A stretch of 14,178 nt of DNA from UBA1435 sp041663285 (GTDB taxonomy: Bacteria; Patescibacteriota; Microgenomatia; UBA12405): assembly GCA_041663285.1 (NCBI GenBank), contig JBAZSP010000025.1, positions 1 through 14,178 of the forward strand, read 5' to 3'. The notes under the pieces are model-generated. The model was not told the DNA's origin and did not search any database. It saw only the letters and a list, made by a program, of their open reading frames with translations. Made by a program: the position numbers and the translations under genes. Within the stretch, counting starts at the first letter, position 1. Every line of letters starts with the position of its first letter. Positions 1 to 5,969 of the stretch are shown here, one piece after another.

Positions 1-55
1 GGGATTCGATTTAGGAATCCAGGGGGGTTGGAATGGGGCGGCGAAGCAGCAGAGG

Positions 56-1591
56 GTGAAGATGGGGGCTGATTTTTGGGCTAGTCAAAACCCGGTCAGT
101 AACGAAGGAGGCGGGGGATCGGGGGCGGGGGCGGAAGAAGGGGTTTTGGATAGGGCAAGTATGGTGGCACCGGTAGTTGGAGAAGCCAGAGTGGAAGCAA
201 CCAGGAAAGAGAGTGTGTTTGGTAGATTGAAGAATTGGGTTCGGCAAAAAATGGAAGCCGGAAGAGAGAGGAGAGAGGAGAGGGAGAGACGGGGTGTGGA
301 TAGACACGCGGGAAATTTGCTAAGCCGCAGATGGGTTTTGGGGAGGTTGGGGTTATCGGCAGCAGGTCTAGGAGTGGCGGCAATAGCTGGTAATGAAGCG
401 GTGAAGTTTGTTCAAAAACAAGAGGCGGCATTGGAGGCTCAAAAAAGGGCGGAGGCTGCACAGGCACAACTTGAGATGGATAGGGCCGCACAAAAACAGG
501 CGGCTGAGGAAGCGCGGAAAAAAGCAGAAGCCGAGGCGAGGGAAAGAAGCCAAAAAGCCGATTCGACCAGAAGAAGCGGCTATGCTAGAGATCAGATGAG
601 AAAAGATATGGCTAAAGAGGCCGAAGAAAGGAGAATTAAGGACGAACAAGGCAAGAAAGACTCTATGGAAAAGAGACTTTGGGAGGGAGTATCGTCTGAG
701 GAAAGAGGAGAAATTGATAGGGCTGGGGAGCGGATCGTGGAGGCCTATAAACAGTATGTCTTCAATATCGGAGGAGTCGAGGTTACGCCGGTATTTGGTG
801 AGAATAAAGAAGATTATGGGAAGGATACTTTGGCAGGTAAAAAATTGATATCTTTAGGGGTAACTGAAAAAGCAAAGTACCAGGCAACCGTGTTTTTGGG
901 GGCAAAGGGCAGCCCTGAGGAAATGCAAGCCCAAATCAGAAAAATTATAGCGGAGAAAGGAACACCCATATGTTCAAATGTTGCCGAAGCAAAGCAATGG
1001 CTTACTGATAATGGCATCATGATTGATTGCTGTGGGATGGTGGCTAATTTTGTTGAGCTAGTGATGGGTAGAGATGGGTACGCAAAGGTAATAGGAGAAA
1101 ATAAGATGAATGTTGCGCCGGGGGATTTTGAGGGATTGGTTGAAAGAGGAACAGCAGTTAGTCTGTCGGATGTAAGTGTAAAAAATTTAAGACCAGGAGA
1201 CATTATAACTTTAAGAAATCCTGGAGAAAATAAAGTATGCCACACCCTAATGGTTGGATCTTTTGAAGAGGAAGATGGAAATTGGATACTGAATTTGATT
1301 GAAAGTACTGATGTTGCGTATGGCAAGACTACGGAAGACTTAAGGGGAATACACTCGGTTAAAGTGATAATTACTAATCCGGAAGAGGGATTGGCTAAAC
1401 AACGGATCGAGACAGAAATTGATACAGAAGTTTTTACTGAAGGGATGGCAGAGCAACAAAAAGATTTGTTTTTACAAGCGATCAATGCTGACGGAACAAG
1501 TTACAAGTACAGGTTTGATTTTAGGCACAATAAAGATGCTTATCGGGTAACCCGGATTCCGTCAATGTTTGGATTTCAGCAGACAAGGTAG
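56..1591 (+). CDS. Membrane-anchored coiled-coil protein with NlpC/P60-like cysteine peptidase domain
   Basis: Probably a surface-tethered cell-wall hydrolase or amidase. From the 56 start, residues 1-90 are Gly-rich then strongly charged. Residues 90-112 hold a twin-arginine-like motif, SRRWVL, followed by a short hydrophobic Ala/Gly/Leu stretch (95-112) that could be a Tat-type signal or a membrane anchor. Residues 113-210 are an Ala/Glu/Lys/Arg-rich coiled coil. Residues 225-440 end in an NlpC/P60-like pattern: IDCCG (Cys325, where the family usually has DCSG), LRPGDIITL (378-386) and CHTLMVG with His396. These fit the family's Cys-His pair; the third polar residue is unclear. The GTG at 56 (ATG at 62) has a weak GAGGG upstream but no -10 box, and the frame is open to base 2, so the true start may lie outside the window. 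The peptidase assignment is inferred from short motifs. Confidence 0.6.
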   Translation: MKMGADFWASQNPVSNEGGGGSGAGAEEGVLDRASMVAPVVGEARVEATRKESVFGRLKNWVRQKMEAGRERREERERRGVDRHAGNLLSRRWVLGRLGLSAAGLGVAAIAGNEAVKFVQKQEAALEAQKRAEAAQAQLEMDRAAQKQAAEEARKKAEAEARERSQKADSTRRSGYARDQMRKDMAKEAEERRIKDEQGKKDSMEKRLWEGVSSEERGEIDRAGERIVEAYKQYVFNIGGVEVTPVFGENKEDYGKDTLAGKKLISLGVTEKAKYQATVFLGAKGSPEEMQAQIRKIIAEKGTPICSNVAEAKQWLTDNGIMIDCCGMVANFVELVMGRDGYAKVIGENKMNVAPGDFEGLVERGTAVSLSDVSVKNLRPGDIITLRNPGENKVCHTLMVGSFEEEDGNWILNLIESTDVAYGKTTEDLRGIHSVKVIITNPEEGLAKQRIETEIDTEVFTEGMAEQQKDLFLQAINADGTSYKYRFDFRHNKDAYRVTRIPSMFGFQQTR

Positions 1592-1594
1592 AAT
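1589..1594 (+). promoter_or_regulatory. -10 box of amrS (leaderless type)
   Basis: TAGAAT ends 7 bases before the GTG start at 1602 and overlaps the stop codon of the preceding gene. Transcription would begin at or next to the start codon. No convincing -35 is seen. Confidence 0.5.
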
Positions 1595-1601
1595 AGAGTA
1601 G

Positions 1602-2591
1602 GTGAAAAATAAAATTGTTGAGTGCCAGAGGTGCGAGTGGCGGTGCAAAATCGGGGAGGGCAAGACGGGGATATGTGGGGTGAGGAAGAATATTAAAGGT
1701 AAAATGGAATTACTTGGGTGGGGGAAGGCCAGTGGACTGGCGGTTGATCCGGTAGAAAAAAAGCCGCTATTTCATTTTTTACCGGGAACCGGAATTTTAT
1801 CTTTGGGAACTGTGGGCTGTAATTTTGGCTGCGAGTTTTGCCAAAATTATTCTGAATCACAAAGGCCAAAGCAAAAGGGGGTCGAGGTCGAAGTGCTTGA
1901 AGAGACGATTGTGCCAGAAGAACTAGTTAGCTATTGTGTTTCGAGGGGTATAAAAGCGATTGCTTTTACCTACAATGAACCGACAATTTGGGCGGAGTTT
2001 GCAGTCGAAGTGATGATGTTGGCGAAGAAGAAAAAAATATTGGGAGTGTTTGTGAGTAATGGATTCATGAGTTTTGAAACCTTGGATTTTATTGACAAGT
2101 ATATTGACGCTTTTAATATTGATCTAAAAAGTTTTTCGGAGAAGTTTTATAAAGAAGTTTGCCATGCCAGATTGGCGCCGGTATTAAGGAATATTGAGGA
2201 GATTTATAAAAGAAAAAAGTGGCTGGAAGTAACTACACTTTTGATTCCCGGTAAAAATGACAGCACAAAGGAAATAAGAAGCATCGCCAAATTTATTGCC
2301 GGAATTTCTAAATCAATTCCTTGGCATGTAACGGCGTTTCACCCGGATTTTAAAATGACGGATTTGCCAAAGACTTCAGAAAAAAAGTTACTTGAGGCGG
2401 CGGAAATTGGGAAAGAAGAGGGATTACGGTATGTATATACCGGCAATATTGGTGACTGGCAAGGCCAGTCGACATTCTGCCCCAGGTGCGGGAAGGAAGT
2501 GGTTAGAAGGTTGGGATATATGGTGGAAAATAAATTAGAAAGTGGGAAATGCACCAAATGCGGATATAAAATAGAAGGGGTATGGGATTGA
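1602..2591 (+). CDS. amrS: AmmeMemoRadiSam system radical SAM enzyme AmrS
   Basis: Radical SAM protein of the AmrS family, the partner of AmrA and AmrB; the reaction of this widespread trio is not established. The 4Fe-4S/SAM motif is CNFGCEFC (Cys73, Cys77, Cys80) and is followed by QNY. An N-terminal cysteine cluster (Cys8, Cys11, Cys15, Cys25, with GICGVR) precedes the segment AVDPVEKKPLFHFLPG, typical of this family. The C-terminus carries a zinc-ribbon-like pair, CPRC (293-296) and CTKC (317-320). The 329-aa length is normal for the family. It lies 104 bases upstream of the fused amrB-amrA gene, which supports the call. The start is GTG, chosen because TAGAAT stands 7 bases upstream and no usable ATG is nearby. 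The related family of pyruvate formate-lyase activating enzymes is less likely given the neighbour. Confidence 0.92.
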   Translation: MKNKIVECQRCEWRCKIGEGKTGICGVRKNIKGKMELLGWGKASGLAVDPVEKKPLFHFLPGTGILSLGTVGCNFGCEFCQNYSESQRPKQKGVEVEVLEETIVPEELVSYCVSRGIKAIAFTYNEPTIWAEFAVEVMMLAKKKKILGVFVSNGFMSFETLDFIDKYIDAFNIDLKSFSEKFYKEVCHARLAPVLRNIEEIYKRKKWLEVTTLLIPGKNDSTKEIRSIAKFIAGISKSIPWHVTAFHPDFKMTDLPKTSEKKLLEAAEIGKEEGLRYVYTGNIGDWQGQSTFCPRCGKEVVRRLGYMVENKLESGKCTKCGYKIEGVWD

Positions 2592-2605
2592 TTTAAAATT
2601 TAAAT

Positions 2606-2628
2606 ATCAAAAATCAAATTTCAAAGAT
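2606..2628 (+). repeat. AT-rich dispersed micro-repeat, copy 1
   Basis: This 23-base segment in the amrS-amrBA gap matches 3288-3310 at 21 of 23 positions, without gaps. Its core is a repeated ATCAAA/TCAAAG unit. This copy is non-coding; the other lies inside the amrBA coding sequence. Confidence 0.7.
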
Positions 2629-2684
2629 AATTTTTTAATTTAAATACGAAGGGAAGCGGGGAGTCACGCCTCGCCCGTACATAG

Positions 2685-2690
2685 TAGAAT
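2685..2690 (+). promoter_or_regulatory. -10 box of amrBA
   Basis: TAGAAT ends 5 bases before the GTG start at 2696. An in-frame TAG at 2690-2692 prevents any longer N-terminus, so the start is well constrained. No -35 was recognised. Confidence 0.45.
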
Positions 2691-2695
2691 AGGTT

Positions 2696-3886
2696 GTGAA
2701 TTTAAGAATGTTTTTAAGCAAGCCAATTAAGGAGTGTTTGGCCGAGGCAAAGAAAGTTGGGGTGGAGGGAAAAGGGAAGATAAGGGGGATGATTGTGCCG
2801 CATGCGGGTTTGATGTATTCGGGGGTGGTGGCCGGGGCGGGATACAGGCTACTAAAAAAGGGTGATTATGACAAGGTGATAATCTTGGGATTTTTGCATG
2901 GCTACTTGGTAGAAGAAGAGCATTCGGTGGAGATTCAAATACCATTTATAAAAGAAGTATTGGGGGAGGTGAAGATAGCTAAAAATTATGGAGAGAAAAT
3001 TGATCTAGAAAAAGAAGTTGATGAGAAAACTTTAGTAATCGCCAGCTCGGACTTGTCGCATTATTTGCCCCAAACGGAGGCGGAAGAAGTGGATAAAAAA
3101 ACGATTGATTCTATTTTGGCGATGAAGTGTAGTAGCCTTGAGGCTTGCGGGGCGGAACCAATACAAAAATTAAATGAATTGGCAAAGGCCAGAGGCTGGA
3201 AGCCGATACTGGTAGATTACCAGACATCGGGGGAAACGACGGGGGATTGGGGGGCGGTGGTGGGGTATACGTGTATTGTTTATCTAGATCAAAAGTCAAA
3301 TCTCAAAGATCAAAAATTAACGAAAAATTTAAAACTAAGAAAAAATAAGATATTGTTAAATTTGGCCAGGAGGGCGATTGAGGCGGAATTGAAAGGTGAG
3401 ATTTTGAAAGTTGACGGCAAAGAAATGGAAGAAGATTTAAAAGAAAAGAGGGCGGCGTTTGTGACGCTGACGATAAGCAATAACCTTCGGGGATGCATGG
3501 GGCACTTGGAGGCCAAACAGGAGTTGTATAAAGAAATTATTGAGGATGCGCGGGCGGCGGCATTTAAAGATCCAAGATTTTGGCCGCTAACAGCAGAGGA
3601 GTTTAAACAGGTAAAAATCGAAATTTCGATTCTGGACAAACCGAAAAAATTTAATTATTCAACGGTAGGGGAATTGGAAGAATACTTAAGCCAAAATAAG
3701 CCGGGGGTGATAATAAAAGATGGCTGGAATACGGCAACATTTTTACCCCAGGTTTGGGAAGACCTACCTAAATGCAGCGATTTTTTGGGACAGCTGTGTC
3801 TTAAGGCCGGGTTGGAAGAGGAGGAATGGAAGAGGGGGAAATTGGGGGTAATGACTTATGGGGTGGAAAAAATTGACGAGGGTTAG
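2696..3886 (+). CDS. amrB-amrA: Fused AmrB (Memo)-AmrA (AMMECR1) protein with shortened AmrB half
   Basis: Residues 1-198 are AmrB/Memo and residues 215-396 are AmrA/AMMECR1, partners of the upstream AmrS. The AmrB part keeps VPHAGL (His36), ILGFLH (His68), EEHSVEIQIPF (73-83), ASSDLSHY (Asp119, His122) and CGAEP (Cys151), matching the metal-site and conserved residues of Memo proteins. AmrA shows LRGCMG (264-269), ATFLPQVWEDLP and the C-terminal KAGL. Memo proteins are about 270 aa; here the domain is about 70 aa short. The N-terminal AVAGxFYP motif is absent, only a few residues separate LGFLH from EEHS where some 45-50 are usual, and the next stretch is also short. The reading frame is intact throughout. 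The linker at 199-213 is Lys/Asn/Leu-rich and encoded by an intergenic-type repeat. Fold and fusion are clear; whether AmrB is active is not. Confidence 0.9.
   Translation: MNLRMFLSKPIKECLAEAKKVGVEGKGKIRGMIVPHAGLMYSGVVAGAGYRLLKKGDYDKVIILGFLHGYLVEEEHSVEIQIPFIKEVLGEVKIAKNYGEKIDLEKEVDEKTLVIASSDLSHYLPQTEAEEVDKKTIDSILAMKCSSLEACGAEPIQKLNELAKARGWKPILVDYQTSGETTGDWGAVVGYTCIVYLDQKSNLKDQKLTKNLKLRKNKILLNLARRAIEAELKGEILKVDGKEMEEDLKEKRAAFVTLTISNNLRGCMGHLEAKQELYKEIIEDARAAAFKDPRFWPLTAEEFKQVKIEISILDKPKKFNYSTVGELEEYLSQNKPGVIIKDGWNTATFLPQVWEDLPKCSDFLGQLCLKAGLEEEEWKRGKLGVMTYGVEKIDEG
3288..3310 (+). repeat. AT-rich micro-repeat, copy 2, inside amrBA
   Basis: 21 of 23 bases match 2606-2628. It encodes the start of the Lys/Asn-rich linker (DQKSNLKDQ) joining the AmrB and AmrA halves. 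Confidence 0.65.
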
Positions 3887-3892
3887 TAAACT
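3887..3892 (+). promoter_or_regulatory. -10 box of the 68-aa orphan gene
   Basis: TAAACT (one mismatch to TANAAT) ends 7 bases before the ATG at 3900. It favours that start over the ATG at 3858, which lies inside amrBA. Confidence 0.4.
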
Positions 3893-3899
3893 AAACGAT

Positions 3900-4106
3900 A
3901 TGCCTCCCACAATAGAGGATGTTCGTAATCTGGCTGGTCAAATCGAGGAAGCTTTGGCAAGTGGTGACCCGAAGAGAATACAATGGGCAATTGAGGTTCA
4001 ACAAAAAGGAGGGTGTAACTATGATGGACCCCCAACAGGAGAGTCGGAAGAACAATATGAAGCGAGAATGGCAAGGAGGCAAGCTAATAAGGTAGGTAAA
4101 AGATAG
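3900..4106 (+). CDS. Small hypothetical protein (68 aa)
   Basis: Not recognised. It starts MPPTIEDVRNLAGQIEEAL. Residues 5-35 should be helical, followed by a turn with a single cysteine (GGCNYDGPPTG, about 37-47) and a charged helical tail rich in Glu, Arg and Lys. It has no signal peptide or membrane segment and is probably cytosolic. The frame extends up to an ATG at 3858, but that would overlap amrBA by 29 bases. The ATG at 3900 has a -10 box at the spacing used throughout this region, so it was chosen. It lies between amrBA and the SIMPL gene, each apparently with its own promoter. Confidence 0.55.
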   Translation: MPPTIEDVRNLAGQIEEALASGDPKRIQWAIEVQQKGGCNYDGPPTGESEEQYEARMARRQANKVGKR

Positions 4107-4148
4107 GGAGACTGGGGCTACAGAAGATTGGATTGGAAGTTCCGGGAG

Positions 4149-4177
4149 TTGAGCGATTAAGATAGGTGGAGTAAAAT
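4149..4177 (+). promoter_or_regulatory. Promoter of the SIMPL-domain gene
   Basis: -35 TTGAGC (4149-4154), a 17-base spacer, and -10 TAAAAT (4172-4177). The start codon at 4183 follows 5 bases later, which suggests a leaderless transcript. Confidence 0.6.
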
Positions 4178-4182
4178 TAAGT

Positions 4183-4896
4183 ATGAAGAAAACAATTTTG
4201 ATTGCCGGTTTGGTGGTGTTGGGATTATTACTACTGCCAAGTGTCCGATGGGGAAAGATTGAGTGGGGACAGCCGGAAACTGTGACTGTTACCGGGGAGG
4301 CTAGATCCCAACAAACTAACCAAATAGCCACTTTTACTGCCGGGGTAAACGTAACAAACGACAATAAAGACCAGGCGGTAAAGGAAGTAAACCAAAGAGT
4401 AGAAGCCATTATTGCCAGTGTCAAACAATTTGGGATCAAGGCCGAAGATATTAAAACCCAAAATATAAATATTTATCAGGAAGACCAGGAATACATTGAC
4501 AAGGGTGTAAGAAAGTACCGGCCCGGCCAGTGGCGAGTGGGGAACAACATTGAAATTGTTTTGAGGGAAGTTAGTAAGGCAGCCCAGCTGGCAGATTTAC
4601 TGGCCAGCAGTGGGGCAACTACGATGTTTGGGCCGAATTTTACTTTTGACAATACCAACCAGGCCGAAAGGGAGTTATTTGGCGAGGCGATGGAAGATGC
4701 CAAAGAAAAGGCGGAATCGCTGGCTAAATTGGCCGGGCGACGACTGGGGAAAGTAATAAATGTCAACGAAGGCGGTGGAGGGATGGACTTTCGCCCCATG
4801 GCTGTAAAAGAAGGAATGGGCGGAGCCGGGGTGCCGGTAGAGCCGGGGAGTACAACGGTGAGTAAAACTCTGACGGTGGTGTACGAGCTAAGATAG
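4183..4896 (+). CDS. SIMPL (DUF541/YggE-like) domain protein
   Basis: Envelope protein of the SIMPL family, which includes YggE of Escherichia coli, linked to oxidative-stress resistance; the biochemical role is unknown. Residues 4-20 form a hydrophobic N-terminal signal or anchor after MKK. The domain begins with TVTVTGEARSQQ and shows family features: NVTNDNKDQAVKEVN, a region ending EDIKTQNINIYQE, and a helix (AMEDAKEKAESLAKLAG) followed by LGKVINVNEGG. The C-terminal strand is TVSKTLTVVYELR. The 237-aa length is usual. There is no clear lipobox cysteine, so it is either secreted or anchored by its N-terminal helix. It has its own promoter and is not obviously part of an operon. Confidence 0.88.
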   Translation: MKKTILIAGLVVLGLLLLPSVRWGKIEWGQPETVTVTGEARSQQTNQIATFTAGVNVTNDNKDQAVKEVNQRVEAIIASVKQFGIKAEDIKTQNINIYQEDQEYIDKGVRKYRPGQWRVGNNIEIVLREVSKAAQLADLLASSGATTMFGPNFTFDNTNQAERELFGEAMEDAKEKAESLAKLAGRRLGKVINVNEGGGGMDFRPMAVKEGMGGAGVPVEPGSTTVSKTLTVVYELR

Positions 4897-4911
4897 GGCT
4901 GGGGGCAAGAG

Positions 4912-4920
4912 TGGTAAAAT
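4912..4920 (+). promoter_or_regulatory. Extended -10 promoter of the 70-aa membrane protein
   Basis: TGGTAAAAT is an extended -10 (TGnTANAAT), ending 7 bases before the ATG at 4928. Confidence 0.55.
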
Positions 4921-4927
4921 ATAAGAT

Positions 4928-5140
4928 ATGGCGAGTGAGGCTAAAAATAAAAGAGAGTTGCCAAGTCAGGTGGTAGATATTTTGATAGGAGCTATGGGAG
5001 TAGGAGGTTTGGCAACAATGGTGCTGTCAAGAAACTGGTTGTGGAAAGCTGCGGGATTGGGAACGGCGATCGTTTGCTATAAATTATTAGAAAAGAGAGG
5101 CGTATTGCCTTTGGCAGAAATGCCCAAAGCCAGGATATAA
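4928..5140 (+). CDS. Small hypothetical membrane protein (70 aa)
   Basis: Family not recognised. After a charged N-terminus (ASEAKNKREL), residues 16-33 and about 38-53 are hydrophobic. They give one or two membrane helices separated by a short SRNWLWK segment, then a charged LLEKRG and a hydrophilic tail. The start is well supported by the extended -10 seven bases upstream. It lies tail-to-tail with the minus-strand VTT-domain gene, with 17 bases between the two stops. Size and hydropathy make it a plausible inner-membrane peptide, but the sequence gives no function. Confidence 0.6.
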   Translation: MASEAKNKRELPSQVVDILIGAMGVGGLATMVLSRNWLWKAAGLGTAIVCYKLLEKRGVLPLAEMPKARI

Positions 5141-5157
5141 GAAATAAAACTGACGAG

Positions 5158-5802
5158 TTATTCGTTCTTTTTGAGCCACTTTTCGCGTTTGAGAAACAGG
5201 AAGCCAAGAATCAAGCCAGCGCCGATTACTGTTAAAACAGATTCGACTTTGTCCAACCCGTGGGCAAGGCCCAAAAAGGCTTCACCCATTTGAAAACCCA
5301 AAAAGCCCAAGATGGTGGAGCGGATTAGAAGCGCAATAAAAACCATGGGGTAATATTTTACGGCGGGGACTTTGAAGCCGCCGCAAAAAGCGGTGATAAG
5401 GGAAACCGGAACCATCGGAATAGAGCAAGAAATCAGAATAAATAATTCGTCGGCGATGGTTTTTTGAAAATCAGTCCTGATTTTTTCGATCAATTTCCAG
5501 GAAATGCCAAAATACTTGCCGAATTTTTCGATTAGCGGCTTACCGCCATAAAAGGCGATTAAGTAAACCAGGCTAGTGCCGAGAGTGGCGCCGATGGAGT
5601 AAGGCAGAGAGACTTTTTGAAAGATTTGGACCAGGGCGGTAAAAAATGGGATATTCCGGTCAATTATAAACGCGCCACCAGCCATGCCGATAATCGGGGA
5701 GGGGATGGGGACAATGATTTGCTCAATGAATCCGCCGCCAAACATGGCTAAGAGGGAATTGGTTTTGATAAGGTCAAGGATAAAATTAAGAATTTGAGTC
5801 AT
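5158..5802 (-). CDS. DedA-like VTT/SNARE-associated domain membrane protein
   Basis: Polytopic inner-membrane protein of the DedA/TVP38/VTT superfamily, whose members act in membrane homeostasis, several as lipid scramblases or flippases. It has family landmarks: FIEQIIVPIPSPIIGMAGG (25-43) near the N-terminus, GATLGTSLVYLIAFYGGKPL (71-90), then IEKFGKYFGI, and a second re-entrant-like region around SIPMVPVSLITAFCGGFKVPAVKYY (127-151), spanning a break of one residue run. A final membrane helix at about 188-205 precedes a basic tail. The 214-aa length is normal. DedA proteins usually have arginines in a pattern like GRxxPxxR here, but this protein has SCSIPMVPVS, so the Arg pair is lost. It is transcribed away from the thymidylate synthase gene, across a shared 167-base gap. 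Confidence 0.82.
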   Translation of the reverse strand: MTQILNFILDLIKTNSLLAMFGGGFIEQIIVPIPSPIIGMAGGAFIIDRNIPFFTALVQIFQKVSLPYSIGATLGTSLVYLIAFYGGKPLIEKFGKYFGISWKLIEKIRTDFQKTIADELFILISCSIPMVPVSLITAFCGGFKVPAVKYYPMVFIALLIRSTILGFLGFQMGEAFLGLAHGLDKVESVLTVIGAGLILGFLFLKREKWLKKNE

Positions 5803-5807
5803 GGGTT

Positions 5808-5815
5808 ATTTTATA
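5808..5815 (-). promoter_or_regulatory. -10 box of the VTT-domain gene
   Basis: Read on the minus strand, TATAAAAT contains TATAAA ending 7 bases before the ATG (complement of 5800-5802). It is the same octamer, at the same distance, as before glyA. The -35 (TCTTAA) is poor. Confidence 0.55.
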
Positions 5816-5822
5816 GCAACAT

Positions 5823-5855
5823 GATTTACGATTTAAGACATGTGATTTATGAATA
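5823..5855 (+). repeat. Dispersed intergenic repeat, copy 1
   Basis: 33 bases that match 12482-12514 at 26 positions without gaps. Both copies begin GATTTA, end ATGAATA and are followed by an AAATCAA segment. The upstream boundary is uncertain because the unit is rich in ATTTA-like words. Confidence 0.5.
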
Positions 5856-5924
5856 ACTCGATAAATCAAATATTAAAGATTTCCTCCCAAGGCGCCACCC
5901 AAATGTGGGCGGGCTGGCGGTAGG

Positions 5925-5969
5925 GGTTGATAGATTGCTTTTGAAAGAGCCAGAAGGTATAAAGAAACG
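5925..5969 (+). repeat. Promoter element shared with the dcd-like gene, copy 1
   Basis: 37 of 45 bases match 7883-7927 without gaps. Two blocks are conserved: GGTTGATAGATTG around the -35, and AGAAGGTATAAAG around the -10. The differences fall mostly in the spacer. Confidence 0.75.
5935..5963 (+). promoter_or_regulatory. Promoter of the thymidylate synthase-family gene
   Basis: -35 TTGCTT (5935-5940), a 17-base spacer, and -10 TATAAA (5958-5963). The ATG at 5970 is 6 bases later, predicting a transcript that starts at about the start codon. Confidence 0.65.

Noticed and set aside
814..1485. Long minus-strand open frame (223 codons) opposite the NlpC/P60-like gene
   Set aside because: It is antisense to a coherent plus-strand protein, has no recognisable motif and has low-complexity Ser/Pro/Leu composition typical of shadow frames.
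2656..2674. GC-rich hairpin (GCGGGG...CCTCGC) between amrS and amrBA
   Set aside because: Six pairs including one wobble, no following T-run, and close to a -10 box; too weak to call a terminator.
3858..3899. Upstream ATG for the 68-aa orphan gene
   Set aside because: It would overlap amrBA, and no promoter matches it, whereas 3900 has a -10 box at the usual distance.
5149..5160. Small hairpin AACT-CGTC-AGTT on the minus strand followed by TTATTT, after the VTT gene
   Set aside because: A 4-bp AT-rich stem is not a credible intrinsic terminator.
5882..5920. GC-rich patch (GCCACCCAAATGTGGGCGGGC-like) before the synthase promoter as a riboswitch
   Set aside because: Only a 4-bp CCCA/TGGG stem is clear, and it lies upstream of the predicted transcription start, so it would not be in the mRNA.
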